A DNA stretch of 33,027 nt. Origin: Candidatus Obscuribacterales bacterium (lineage in GTDB: Bacteria; Cyanobacteriota; Vampirovibrionia; Obscuribacterales; Obscuribacteraceae). The DNA lies in assembly GCA_019745505.1 (NCBI GenBank), contig JAIETE010000237.1:1-33027 (forward strand). The letters run 5' to 3'. Shown here one piece after another: positions 8,657-16,301 of the stretch. How positions within the stretch are numbered: position 1 is the stretch's first letter; every line of letters starts with the position of its first letter. A program made the position numbers and the translations under genes. The notes beneath the pieces were generated by a model. It worked only from the letters and a program-made list of their open reading frames with translations. It had not been told where the DNA came from and ran no database searches.

Positions 8657-10474
8657 ATGCAACTGCGAATATCCCTGTTTCAGAAAGGTTTGATTCTGGT
8701 TGCTATTCCGCTCATTTTCGAATTGGTAACTTATGGAATACTGGCCGACCTGTTCAATCGAGCGCAAGAAGACGCCAGGCAAGCATTAAAAGCAAGAGAA
8801 ATAAGCGACACAATCAACCTGATTGTACGTGACTTCTATGACATGCTCACCACTATCAAATCAGCCGCTTTCGTGCGGGATCCTCGCGTCCGAGAACGAA
8901 AGGACGAAATGGTCAGTCAAGCATTCGAGAAGATGCGCAGAGTAAAAGAACTGGTCAAAGATGATCCCGGTGCTTCGGCATTGATGGATGAAGTGCAAAG
9001 ACGCGCGCACGAGGCGAATGATACGCTGGATTCAATCAAGTCCGCATATGACAGCGGCGACATTGAGCGATGCCTGTCCATGCAAAAGTCGCTCAATGTG
9101 AAGGTCAAACAAATCGTTTCTGAAGAACTCCTCTCTCTAGCGAGACGGCAGCACGAAATTGGCGATCGCAGCCCGGAAAGACAGGCCTATTTCCGACTGT
9201 TGATCAGCCAGCAATTATCGCTAGCGATCGCATTCGGGGTCGCGCTTACAGTGATACTGGCCATTGTGGTGAGTAAAGGCATAACGCGCAGGCTATCGGT
9301 ACTCTCCGAAAACAGCGTGCGACTGGCGAGAGAAGAAGCGCTGCTGCCAGCGCTTTCCGGGCACGACGAGATCGCGCAGGTGGACAGCGCTTTCCACATG
9401 ATGGCCAAAGCGCTTGCCGAAGCCACGCGTGTCGAGCGTGCTCTGATTGAAAATGCCAGCGATGTGATTTGCTCGATAGACAAGTCCGGCACATTCGCAG
9501 CGATCAATCCTGCAGCCGAGAAAGTCCTTGGTTATACGATGGACGACTTACTCGGCAAGTACTACATCGACTTGATTGCGCCCGAAGAGCGCGACCATGT
9601 TAATAGATGCATGGAAACATTGATCAATAGTCCATCTCCCGAGCCTTTCGAAACAAGGCTTATCAGAAAGGACAGGGTGACCATCGATATTTTGTTTTCC
9701 GCGTACTGGTCCCGCGAAGAGAAGACTTACTTTTGCGTCTTGCATGACATTACCGAGAGAAAAGACGCAGAGAGAATCAAGCAAGAAGTGATAGCCATGG
9801 TCAGCCATGATCTGCGCACGCCGCTTACTGCGGTGCGACATCTTCATGAAATGTTGGTGCTCGGCAAAGCCGGCGAATTACCTGAAGCAGCGAAAACGCT
9901 GATTTTGCGGGCCGATGGCGCCAGTCAACGAATGCTTACATTGATCAATGACCTGCTGGAAATCGAAAAAATCAGAGCAGGAAAATTGTCTCTCAGCTTG
10001 GTCGAAATCCCGGCAGCCAATCTCTTTCAATCCTGTCTACAGGTGATAACGCCTCTAGCCGAGGAAAAATCGATAACAATAAACATTCTGGATACTGATA
10101 TAGATATTTACACCGACCCCGATCGCATGGTGCAGGTGCTCGTCAATCTAGGCTCCAATGCCATCAAATATTCTCCTGAAGGCAGTACAGTCACCATGTC
10201 TGCCGAAATCAAGGAAGACGATGTAGAAGTACGCATTCAGGATCAGGGAAGAGGTGTACCCGAAGATATGCGCGAGTCGATCTTCAATCGCTTCCAACAG
10301 GTGCATAGCTCTGACTCCGCCAATATGAGCGGCACCGGATTGGGTCTGGCCATCTGCAAGGCGATTGTCGAACTGCACGGCGGCACCATCAAAGTAGAAT
10401 GCGCGAAATCCGAGCCGGGAAGCACGTTTATCTTTACTGTGCCGCAGCGCCCCGCAAGACGCTCAGACAGTTAA
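8657..10474 (+). CDS. Membrane sensor histidine kinase with HAMP and PAS domains
   Basis: A 605-residue two-component sensor. Order: membrane segment 1 (about 10-32), helical sensor region (35-180), membrane segment 2 (186-208), HAMP (208-262), PAS (about 263-370), HisKA with phospho-acceptor His384 in MVSHDLRTPL, and HATPase with N-box NLGSNAIKYS (497-506), G1 DQGRG (529-533) and G2 GTGLGLAI (559-566). All catalytic motifs are intact. It should autophosphorylate and pass phosphate to a response regulator; the nearest candidate, an OmpR/PhoB-type regulator, lies 1.6 kb downstream with one gene between. No strong ribosome site precedes ATG 8657. No pho-box-like site precedes it. The signal is unknown. 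Confidence 0.93.
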   Translation: MQLRISLFQKGLILVAIPLIFELVTYGILADLFNRAQEDARQALKAREISDTINLIVRDFYDMLTTIKSAAFVRDPRVRERKDEMVSQAFEKMRRVKELVKDDPGASALMDEVQRRAHEANDTLDSIKSAYDSGDIERCLSMQKSLNVKVKQIVSEELLSLARRQHEIGDRSPERQAYFRLLISQQLSLAIAFGVALTVILAIVVSKGITRRLSVLSENSVRLAREEALLPALSGHDEIAQVDSAFHMMAKALAEATRVERALIENASDVICSIDKSGTFAAINPAAEKVLGYTMDDLLGKYYIDLIAPEERDHVNRCMETLINSPSPEPFETRLIRKDRVTIDILFSAYWSREEKTYFCVLHDITERKDAERIKQEVIAMVSHDLRTPLTAVRHLHEMLVLGKAGELPEAAKTLILRADGASQRMLTLINDLLEIEKIRAGKLSLSLVEIPAANLFQSCLQVITPLAEEKSITINILDTDIDIYTDPDRMVQVLVNLGSNAIKYSPEGSTVTMSAEIKEDDVEVRIQDQGRGVPEDMRESIFNRFQQVHSSDSANMSGTGLGLAICKAIVELHGGTIKVECAKSEPGSTFIFTVPQRPARRSDS

Positions 10475-10487
10475 TAGTCTTGAAGAC

Positions 10488-10519
10488 TCCGGGGACGCAA
10501 TACAGTTCAATACCCCGGA
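10488..10519 (+). terminator. Weak hairpin 3' of the histidine kinase
   Basis: TCCGGGG and CCCCGGA form a 7-bp stem with an 18-base loop 13 bases past the stop. There is no T-run, so termination here is doubtful. Confidence 0.3.
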
Positions 10520-10683
10520 CAAACTCTCCGAACACCTGAATAGCGAGCAGTTTTGCTTCGCCACAAATTCGCCATAAGCAGGCGGAAAGATGGGTGTATG
10601 CAGAGCGCCTTTTACGTTCGACATCGACTCTGCCGGCTTACGTTTCGATCTTCCCCTGAGCACAAGGCAAGGAATCAAGTTTC

Positions 10684-11802
10684 ATGGACGGACATACAAG
10701 AACAGAACACACAGCAGAAAAAAGACCGATGAATTCAAAAGGTCATCAAACGGAACAAGACATGCAGACCGCGCATGCAGCCTGGGATGCCTGGAAAAGC
10801 AATGATCCGGCCGCCTGGGACTGGGCACTCGATCAAAGAAACAAGCTCCTAAAAACAGACCCGAAAGCCTGGTCAAAAGCGATGAAAGAAGTAGACGCCG
10901 ATGAAGCAAATCAGAAGCACGCTCACGAACAGCGTGAAAAAGAAAGACAAAGACAGCACCAGCGGGAAGCTGAGCTGAGAGCTGAAATGAATGAAGAAGC
11001 GCGCTTAAGGGCTGCCCAGGATAAATTGAGAGCAGAACAAATGTATGAGCAGAACGCCGGCAGCACCGTTCATGAACTGAGAAGGCCGAACAACTTGCAT
11101 CCCGGATACGCGCCTCAAAGCGCCTTTGCTCCGGAGTCTCCCAACTCGCCGGCCTATGACTCGGCCTATAACAGAGAGCGAGGCGAATTTCACGGCGTCG
11201 ATTTAGGCATCGTCAAATTGGGCGTGCGAGACGGCTCGCTTGAAACGGGGGTGAATATAGGCATCGCCAGCACTGATTTATCCTTGGGCAAGAACACCGG
11301 AGTCAACGCGGAATTCATGCCCTACGGCGGGCCGATGCATGCAAGAGCAAATGCCAATTTAGGATTCGAAGAAGACGGATTGCATAGCGAAGTTGGTGCG
11401 GGAGCAAACTTCTTTAACGTAGTCAACGGCGACGCCGATTTCGGAGCAAAACTCGGACGCAATTCGAGCGTAAGTGGAGACGTGAGGGGCAAAGTATGGC
11501 CCGTCGATGTACAGGCTGACGCAGGCGCCGCAATAGGCGCTGACGGACTGAGCGCATATACTGGTGCCAATACCGGCATTGCGGATACGGTAGGAGTCAG
11601 GTCGGGAGCTCACTTCGACGTCAATGAGAATTCCTCTGCCGGAGCTGGAGTAGGTTTGAAATTTGGCGAAGAAACGCTTGACTTCGGTCCGAGCGTAGAC
11701 ACATACGGCAATCGCACCATCCGGCCCAACTTGAATCTCCGGCCCGGACACAGCGCCAATGCCACCTTCTATCCTACTGGAAACAGAGACATCGATCCTT
11801 AG
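10684..11802 (+). CDS. Coiled-coil protein with glycine-rich beta-repeat C-terminus
   Basis: A 372-residue protein in two halves. Residues 1-130 are hydrophilic, with a strongly charged helical stretch (about 70-125, rich in Glu, Arg, Gln) that should be a coiled coil. Residues 165-372 alternate glycine with hydrophobic residues (GVNIGIAS, GVNAEF, ARANANLGF, GAGANFF, DADFGAKLG), as in beta-rich repeat proteins; about eight short strands with similar spacing can be seen. No signal peptide. The start at 10684 has AAGGA ten bases upstream; a Met at 10729 is possible. It lies between the histidine kinase and the response regulator on the same strand, so a link to that system is possible. It lacks the pho-box-like site. 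Family not recognised. Confidence 0.75.
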   Translation: MDGHTRTEHTAEKRPMNSKGHQTEQDMQTAHAAWDAWKSNDPAAWDWALDQRNKLLKTDPKAWSKAMKEVDADEANQKHAHEQREKERQRQHQREAELRAEMNEEARLRAAQDKLRAEQMYEQNAGSTVHELRRPNNLHPGYAPQSAFAPESPNSPAYDSAYNRERGEFHGVDLGIVKLGVRDGSLETGVNIGIASTDLSLGKNTGVNAEFMPYGGPMHARANANLGFEEDGLHSEVGAGANFFNVVNGDADFGAKLGRNSSVSGDVRGKVWPVDVQADAGAAIGADGLSAYTGANTGIADTVGVRSGAHFDVNENSSAGAGVGLKFGEETLDFGPSVDTYGNRTIRPNLNLRPGHSANATFYPTGNRDIDP

Positions 11803-11919
11803 GTTTCGACAAAGCGAGCATACGGCGCATGGCTGTACCTCCAGCAACCAAACATGCGCCCGTTGCTTTGATACCCAACACAGTTTTTTCTTCCCCCGCC
11901 TAGAAACTGAGCCCACAGA

Positions 11920-11942
11920 CAGCTTCCCCAAAAGGGAAGCTG
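11920..11942 (+). terminator. Hairpin between orphan gene and response regulator
   Basis: CAGCTTCCC and GGGAAGCTG form a perfect 9-bp stem with loop CAAAA, followed by CTTGTGTT. It lies 117 bases past the stop at 11802 and 97 bases before the regulator start, and probably separates the transcripts. Confidence 0.55.
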
Positions 11943-12038
11943 CTTGTGTTCGTACTGCAAAAGCCAAGGAGGCAACTGAATTGAAGCGCCGGATGGTTTA
12001 TTATTTTGTTTCACCTCATAGAGCGCCAGAAAGAGGAT

Positions 12039-12722
12039 ATGGCCAAAATACTTTTAGTCGAGGATGACGCAGATCTGGTCTTTACGGTTTCGGAGTTTCT
12101 CAAATCCGAACAACACTCAGTCGAGTATTTTACCGACGGCAGAGAAGGGCTGGATCGTTTACTCTGCTGCACTTACGATTTGATAATTTTGGACTGGTCA
12201 TTGCCCGGTCTATCCGGCATGAACATTCTGCAGGAGTTTCGCTCCCGTGGAGGCAAAACGCCGATTTTGTTTCTCACCGCCCGCAGCACAATAAATGACA
12301 AAGAATCAGGCTTGGACGCCGGCGCGGACGATTACCTGACGAAACCTTTCGACTTGCGCGAACTTTCTGCCCGATTGAGGGCCCTTCTTCGTCGTCCACA
12401 GGTAGTGACGGCTAACATCCTGCAAGTGAGAGATTTGGTACTCGATCCATCCACCAGGAAGGTTTCTAAAGCAGGCACAGAGATTCACCTGCTTCCAATA
12501 GACTTTGCTCTTCTTGAATTTTTCATGCGTCATCCGGATCAAATATTCAGTAATAACGCCCTGCTGGAGCGCGTTTGGCACTCCGAAAGCGATGCCACGG
12601 GAGAGGCCCTGCGTTCATCATTGAAACGAATTCGATACAAGATCGACGACAGCGAATGCACAGTTATAGAAAATATTCCGCGAGTGGGCTATCGCATGCC
12701 GTCTGGAAAGAAGAAGGACTAA
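12039..12722 (+). CDS. OmpR/PhoB-family response regulator
   Basis: A 227-residue regulator. The receiver domain (1-118) has the acidic pair Glu8-Asp9-Asp10, phospho-acceptor Asp52 (LIILDWSLPG), Thr80 and Lys102 (TKPF). The DNA-binding part (about 125-222) is a winged helix of the OmpR/PhoB type: ELLP-like turn HLLPIDFALLEFFM, recognition region LRSSLKRIRYKI, wing IENIPRVGYRM. Such proteins bind direct repeats with an 11-bp period as tandem dimers. The start at 12039 (MAKILLVEDD) fits the family; its AGAGG is only two bases away, so a TTG start at 12006 remains possible. The likely sensor is the histidine kinase upstream. It is the best candidate in the window to bind the repeated TTTGAC-N4-ATTTGA sites, though this is inference. 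Confidence 0.93.
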   Translation: MAKILLVEDDADLVFTVSEFLKSEQHSVEYFTDGREGLDRLLCCTYDLIILDWSLPGLSGMNILQEFRSRGGKTPILFLTARSTINDKESGLDAGADDYLTKPFDLRELSARLRALLRRPQVVTANILQVRDLVLDPSTRKVSKAGTEIHLLPIDFALLEFFMRHPDQIFSNNALLERVWHSESDATGEALRSSLKRIRYKIDDSECTVIENIPRVGYRMPSGKKKD

Positions 12723-12726
12723 ACGT

Positions 12727-12813
12727 CAAAAACTGGAGCGGACCAGCCGGCTCCAGCTTCGACACCTTTTTATTCGTCCTCTGAGAGCCGCTGTCGCGTT
12801 AAACAGTAGCTCT
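12727..12813 (-). ncRNA. Predicted small RNA downstream of the transglycosylase gene
   Basis: A good promoter element (12820-12853, -10 TATAAC) points left into a stretch with no ORF, and 64 bases after its predicted start a classical terminator follows (stem CTGGAGC/GCTCCAG with TTTTT on the minus strand). The predicted transcript is about 87 nt. A 5' part (GACAGCGGCUCUCAG) may also fold. No target was sought. Nothing else on the minus strand lies downstream until 6.3 kb, so the promoter has no evident mRNA to serve. Confidence 0.5.
12728..12756. terminator. Bidirectional intrinsic terminator
   Basis: Stem CTGGAGC (12733-12739) with GCTCCAG (12750-12756). The minus strand continues directly with TTTTT, the plus strand with CTTCGACACCTTTTT. 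It ends the response-regulator transcript on plus and the predicted small RNA on minus. Confidence 0.75.
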
Positions 12814-12819
12814 GTACAA

Positions 12820-12853
12820 GTTATACGAAGGCAAACATCAAATCGGAGTCAAA
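12820..12853 (-). promoter_or_regulatory. Pho-box-like promoter with no ORF downstream
   Basis: Minus strand: TTTGAC TCCG ATTTGA, 12 bases, TATAAC. Perfect half-sites and a strong -10. It lies 38 bases past the stop of the transglycosylase gene and drives a predicted small RNA. Confidence 0.65.
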
Positions 12854-12890
12854 TAGTAAATATCCGGATTTCTTCCAGACAAGATCCAAT

Positions 12891-13991
12891 TTAGTATCCT
12901 CCCGGCCGGCTCGCGACCTTAGCGACACCAGACATACCGTGCCTTCCATATCGAGCTTCTGCATAACGTATTCCTGCAACCAGATTGGAGAGCGGGTCAT
13001 GAATATTGTTGTTCATTCCGGGCAGCGCATATCGAGAGAAAGTAGAGGGTATCGTCTGCATAAGTCCGGTCGATGGATGTCCTCTCTTCGCGTTGATATC
13101 CCAGTTATTAGTGATGTTCGGATTCCACCCGCTTTCGCGCGTGACGATCTTATTAACAGCGGAAATATTCTGCTCTGTCACAGGCACACCTGCCAGTTTG
13201 AGAGCCTTCTCAATTAATTCACGACGTGCCCCCGGTGGAACATGTCCGCCAACGGCGTGCTTATCGAAGCCACCATCACCGCCACCACCGCCTTCGACGG
13301 ATTGATGCCAACCGTTATAGTGCCCGCGTCTGTAATGCATGCTTGAATAGTGATGCTTCAATGTCGAGGACTCATGGGCTTCATGACTGGTGCTGACCAT
13401 CGTCCTGTTATGCTTGGGATTTACGTTGCTCTTATCTTCTGCTACGACAGCCCAACCTTCATGCCCATCTCTATTGTCGCGAACAATCGACATTCCTTTG
13501 AGCAGCCCATTCTCATGCAAGGCATTATTTACTTCGCGCAGATTTTCGGACAGGTGTGCGGGGTCCTTTTTGCGCAATGCATCAAGCTCGCCAAACACGT
13601 GTTTGAAGTCATGGGGGTCTTTCTTGAGATGGTCGGCTACCTTGGCGCCAGTTTCATGTACCTCCCTTTTCCTTTGGGCCTCATCGGGCGACCCCAAAGC
13701 CGAGCGCTCGCTTCCGCCTGCTCTATCTAAGCGACCTTTGTCTGCGCCAGCGGCAGCGTGCGAACGGCTCGTCCCGCCTTTGGTCTCGGCGGAATCATAC
13801 AGTTCCGTTCCATTCAGATGCTTCTGGACAAACTCGTGCGCGGACTGTCCAGGCTGATAAACGGAAGGATTGGGTCTTTCCATTCTGCTGCTGTAAACAT
13901 CAGCCCAGCCTCGGGCATGAGAATTTGCAGAATCACGATCTTCATGGGGATGGCGGCGCTCCACATAGGAACGCGAGTGCGATTCAGTCAT
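12891..13991 (-). CDS. Lytic transglycosylase (SLT) domain protein
   Basis: A 366-residue protein. Residues 1-110 are hydrophilic and low-complexity (His, Ser, Arg), followed by a charged helical part and a short His/Gly-rich linker (about 218-250). The C-terminal 105 residues form a soluble lytic transglycosylase domain: helix IEKALKLAGVP, catalytic Glu286 in IVTRESGWNP, then GLMQTIPSTF (309-318) and LVAGIRYAEARYG (337-349), the usual motif order. This fold cuts the MurNAc-GlcNAc bond of peptidoglycan. No signal peptide is seen, so export would need another route. The start at 13991 is chosen because upstream MTGESVAF would overlap the promoter box; GAGAG lies eight bases before ATG. The pho-box-like promoter at 14033-14066 gives a 35-base leader. 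Confidence 0.88.
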   Translation of the reverse strand: MTESHSRSYVERRHPHEDRDSANSHARGWADVYSSRMERPNPSVYQPGQSAHEFVQKHLNGTELYDSAETKGGTSRSHAAAGADKGRLDRAGGSERSALGSPDEAQRKREVHETGAKVADHLKKDPHDFKHVFGELDALRKKDPAHLSENLREVNNALHENGLLKGMSIVRDNRDGHEGWAVVAEDKSNVNPKHNRTMVSTSHEAHESSTLKHHYSSMHYRRGHYNGWHQSVEGGGGGDGGFDKHAVGGHVPPGARRELIEKALKLAGVPVTEQNISAVNKIVTRESGWNPNITNNWDINAKRGHPSTGLMQTIPSTFSRYALPGMNNNIHDPLSNLVAGIRYAEARYGRHGMSGVAKVASRPGGY

Positions 13992-14032
13992 ATTGGAAAC
14001 TCTCTGGTAAGGCGGCTGGAAGCTCAACTGGA

Positions 14033-14066
14033 ATGCTACTGATTCACCCGTCAAATTTTCGTCAAA
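14033..14066 (-). promoter_or_regulatory. Pho-box-like promoter of the transglycosylase gene
   Basis: Minus strand: TTTGAC GAAA ATTTGA, 12 bases, TAGCAT. Predicted transcript start near 14026, 35 bases before ATG 13991. Confidence 0.7.
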
Positions 14067-14081
14067 CGTCTTACCGAATTC

Positions 14082-14113
14082 GCAAAGAAGGCCGGCGAAG
14101 CTTCACCGGCCTT
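14082..14113 (-). terminator. Terminator of the 324-residue gene
   Basis: AAGGCCGG and CCGGCCTT (14088-14095, 14106-14113) enclose a further self-complementary GAAGCTTC. The minus strand continues CTTTGCG; the plus strand TTGACTG. It lies 33 bases past the stop at 14146. Confidence 0.65.
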
Positions 14114-14145
14114 TTGACTGCTCAATGCTTAAGAAGCCCTTGTGG

Positions 14146-15120
14146 TCACTCCATACGAGGAGCAATCACCATCTTGCTTCCACGCCCGAGACCCACCCCG
14201 GTGCTGTAGCCGACTTTTCCTGGCGAATCAACACCACGTGCAAGACCAGGCGGATAGACCTTGATTTGCACAGGCTTTCCATCGTATTCGCCAAACTTCA
14301 CTTCATACCCGGGCGGAAGGCTACTCTTTGCTGCAGCTTCAAGATATATGGACGGGTCAGGTCTGTGACTCTCAGTGCCAAACAGTTCTGCAGTGCTCAC
14401 AGCCGAATCAGACGTGGCTTTCCCAACTTCTTTAGGTGAATGCATAGCTTTTTGAGTGGTGGCAGCAGAGCCTTCCATCTGCGGCGAGGATGCAGGTTGT
14501 GCATTCCAAGTCCTGGTGGTCTCCCGCAGTGGGTTAAATCTCGAAAGATCGAATCTGTCACCCAATGATTGCAAACGTGCTGTAAGAGGGCTTTCAGACA
14601 GAGCGCGGCTGAGCGCGGTGAAGCCCTTTTGCTCGAATTTCAATCCAATTTCGGGGATACGAGAACCCAAACCGCCGTAAGCGAGCATTACCGGATAATC
14701 GAAAAACGCTGCTCCGATATTCTCTGCGACAATCTTTCTACTCTTTTCATGATTGTCCGGCGAAATCCAGGTTTGATGGGCTGCGTCAGCCGCTTTCTCT
14801 ATTCGCGTAAGCGCATCATGACCAAGACCCACAACCCCTGCGGCGAGTGCCACTTTGGCGACTCCGCGCCATGGTCCCCCTGCCTCACTCATAACTCTCA
14901 GCCCGGCGCCGAATGCGAACGATGACATAATCTCCAGCTCAGTAGCAGAGCGCTGGGACGTCTTCACACCAAGAAAAGTAGTTTCTTCAGAGGAGAGTGC
15001 TTGCTTAACACGTCCGCATGCGCCTTCGAAGCTCGCATTAACAAGATCCAATTCTCGCTGAAACGGGCTCATCGATATGGACGCTTCTTTAGAGGATTTC
15101 TCCTCAGGACCTTCAAACAT
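14146..15120 (-). CDS. Hypothetical Ala/Gly-rich protein
   Basis: A 324-residue protein with no signal peptide. Residues 1-65 are charged; 65-165 hold Ala/Gly-rich hydrophobic helices (SSFAFGAGLRVM, VALAAGVVGLGHDALTRIE, IGAAFFDYPVMLAYGGLGSR); 190-260 are polar and disordered; the last 60 residues look folded and beta-rich (LPPGYEVKFGEYDGKPVQIK, then a glycine turn region). ATG 15120 has GGGAGG eight bases upstream. A degenerate pho-box-like promoter (15156-15189) gives a 29-base leader. The hydrophobic middle resembles in style the N-terminus of the esterase-protease and the C-terminus of the 468-residue protein. Function unknown. Confidence 0.75.
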   Translation of the reverse strand: MFEGPEEKSSKEASISMSPFQRELDLVNASFEGACGRVKQALSSEETTFLGVKTSQRSATELEIMSSFAFGAGLRVMSEAGGPWRGVAKVALAAGVVGLGHDALTRIEKAADAAHQTWISPDNHEKSRKIVAENIGAAFFDYPVMLAYGGLGSRIPEIGLKFEQKGFTALSRALSESPLTARLQSLGDRFDLSRFNPLRETTRTWNAQPASSPQMEGSAATTQKAMHSPKEVGKATSDSAVSTAELFGTESHRPDPSIYLEAAAKSSLPPGYEVKFGEYDGKPVQIKVYPPGLARGVDSPGKVGYSTGVGLGRGSKMVIAPRME

Positions 15121-15155
15121 AGGTATCGCCTCCCGCTGGAATTGAGATTTCTGCC

Positions 15156-15189
15156 ATTCTGGTCAGCCCCGGGCAAAATAGGCATCAAA
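15156..15189 (-). promoter_or_regulatory. Degenerate pho-box-like promoter
   Basis: Minus strand: TTTGAT GCCT ATTTTG, 12 bases, CAGAAT. The second half-site has two changes, but spacing to the -10 and the 29-base leader to ATG 15120 fit the other sites. Confidence 0.45.
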
Positions 15190-15293
15190 TACACCAGCGG
15201 AAAACCGCATCCCCACTGCGAAAACTACGCAACACCATTCTACTACCCTGCTTAGTATCTTGGTAAAAAAGAAAGGGCTAGAAGAAGTCGAAA

Positions 15294-15321
15294 GTGTATG
15301 CGCGATTTCTCGCGCATACAC
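15294..15321 (-). terminator. Terminator of the SDR gene
   Basis: GTGTATGCGCGA and TCGCGCATACAC form a perfect 12-bp stem with loop TTTC, 25 bases past the stop at 15347. The minus strand continues TTTCGACTTCTTC. Confidence 0.7.
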
Positions 15322-15346
15322 ATGTTCAAGCTGTCACACCGAAGCC

Positions 15347-16189
15347 CTAATCCAGGAAGATATCGGCGTGCAACTCGTTGCCCGGCACCACGGCGTACTG
15401 CTCGAGATCGTTGATGCCGGCTTCTCGCAGAACATCCTCGTCGACGAAGAATTTGCCGCTGCACTCTTTGGCCGAGCGCGTCAGAATATGGTATGCGGCG
15501 TCCGCGACGATACGTGCGGAGCGCGCATGTTTCACCAGCTCTTCACCGCCCGGCAAATGACGAACAGCAGCCGTATCGATGAGGGTTTTAGGCCAGAGCG
15601 AATTGGCTGCGATACCGTCAGGAGCCAGCTCAGCTGCGAGCCCCATGGTGACCATACTCATCGAGTACTTCGACATAGCATAAGCCAGTTGCGGTCCCAG
15701 CCACTTGCCGGACATCTGCGCAAGAGGCGGCGACATGGTAAGGATGTGCGGGTTCGCAGCCTTGCGCAGGTGGGGGATGGCGTGCTTGGCCATGAAGAAA
15801 GAACCGGCGCCGTTGACCTCATGCATCAGACGAAAGCGCTTCAGCTCAGTCTTTTCGGTGGAGGTCATGGAGAGCGCCGAAGCGTTGTTGACGAGGATGT
15901 CGATCCCGCCGAAGGTCTTGACCGCCTCCTCAATGGCGGCCTTGATCTCGTCTTCGTTGCGCACGTCGCATTTGACTGCCAGCGCGACGCCGCCCGCTTC
16001 TTCAATCTCCTTGGCGGCCGTGTAGATGGTGCCTGGAAGCTTCGGATTCTCGCTCTCGGATTTGGCCGCAACCACGACGTTGGCACCATCGGCAGCGGCA
16101 CGTTTTCCAATTTCGAGCCCGATGCCGCGGCTGGCACCAGTAATGAAGAGCGTTTTTCCGCTCAGCGGCTTTTTCTCTTCTTTTGACAA
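15347..16189 (-). CDS. Short-chain dehydrogenase/reductase (HSDL2-like)
   Basis: A 280-residue classical SDR, an NAD(P)-dependent oxidoreductase of the cytoplasm. Visible motifs: TGASRGIG cofactor loop (17-24), NNAS (101-104), catalytic Ser153, and Tyr170/Lys174 in YAMSKYSM. The sequence around the active site (PHILTMSPPL, AYAMSKYSMSMVTMGLA) resembles hydroxysteroid-dehydrogenase-like protein 2, but the C-terminal SCP2 domain of that family is absent. The start is TTG at 16189, with AAGGAG seven bases upstream and no better ATG. A hairpin terminator follows. The substrate is unknown. No pho-box-like site. The rseP-like gene lies upstream, separated by its own terminator. Confidence 0.9.
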   Translation of the reverse strand: MSKEEKKPLSGKTLFITGASRGIGLEIGKRAAADGANVVVAAKSESENPKLPGTIYTAAKEIEEAGGVALAVKCDVRNEDEIKAAIEEAVKTFGGIDILVNNASALSMTSTEKTELKRFRLMHEVNGAGSFFMAKHAIPHLRKAANPHILTMSPPLAQMSGKWLGPQLAYAMSKYSMSMVTMGLAAELAPDGIAANSLWPKTLIDTAAVRHLPGGEELVKHARSARIVADAAYHILTRSAKECSGKFFVDEDVLREAGINDLEQYAVVPGNELHADIFLD

Positions 16190-16238
16190 ATTCAGTCTCC
16201 TTTTCTGTAGAGAAGATGCGTAGGTCTTCTCTTATTGC

Positions 16239-16276
16239 AAAAACGAGCGCCCGCCCGGCTCACATTGAGAGGGCGG
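16239..16276 (-). terminator. Terminator of the rhomboid/site-2-protease operon
   Basis: CCGCCC (16251-16256) and GGGCGG (16271-16276) pair around a 14-base loop; the minus strand continues GCGCTCGTTTTTGC. It lies 25 bases past the stop at 16302. Confidence 0.65.
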
Positions 16277-16301
16277 ACACCCTAAGGCATTCTCATGCCC
16301 T

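Noticed and set aside
10560..10683. A pho-box-like site before the 372-residue orphan gene
   Set aside because: TTTTAC near 10609 resembles a first half-site, but no second half follows at the right distance.
15260..16186. Plus-strand frame (308 codons) opposite the SDR gene
   Set aside because: The minus strand encodes all SDR motifs in order.
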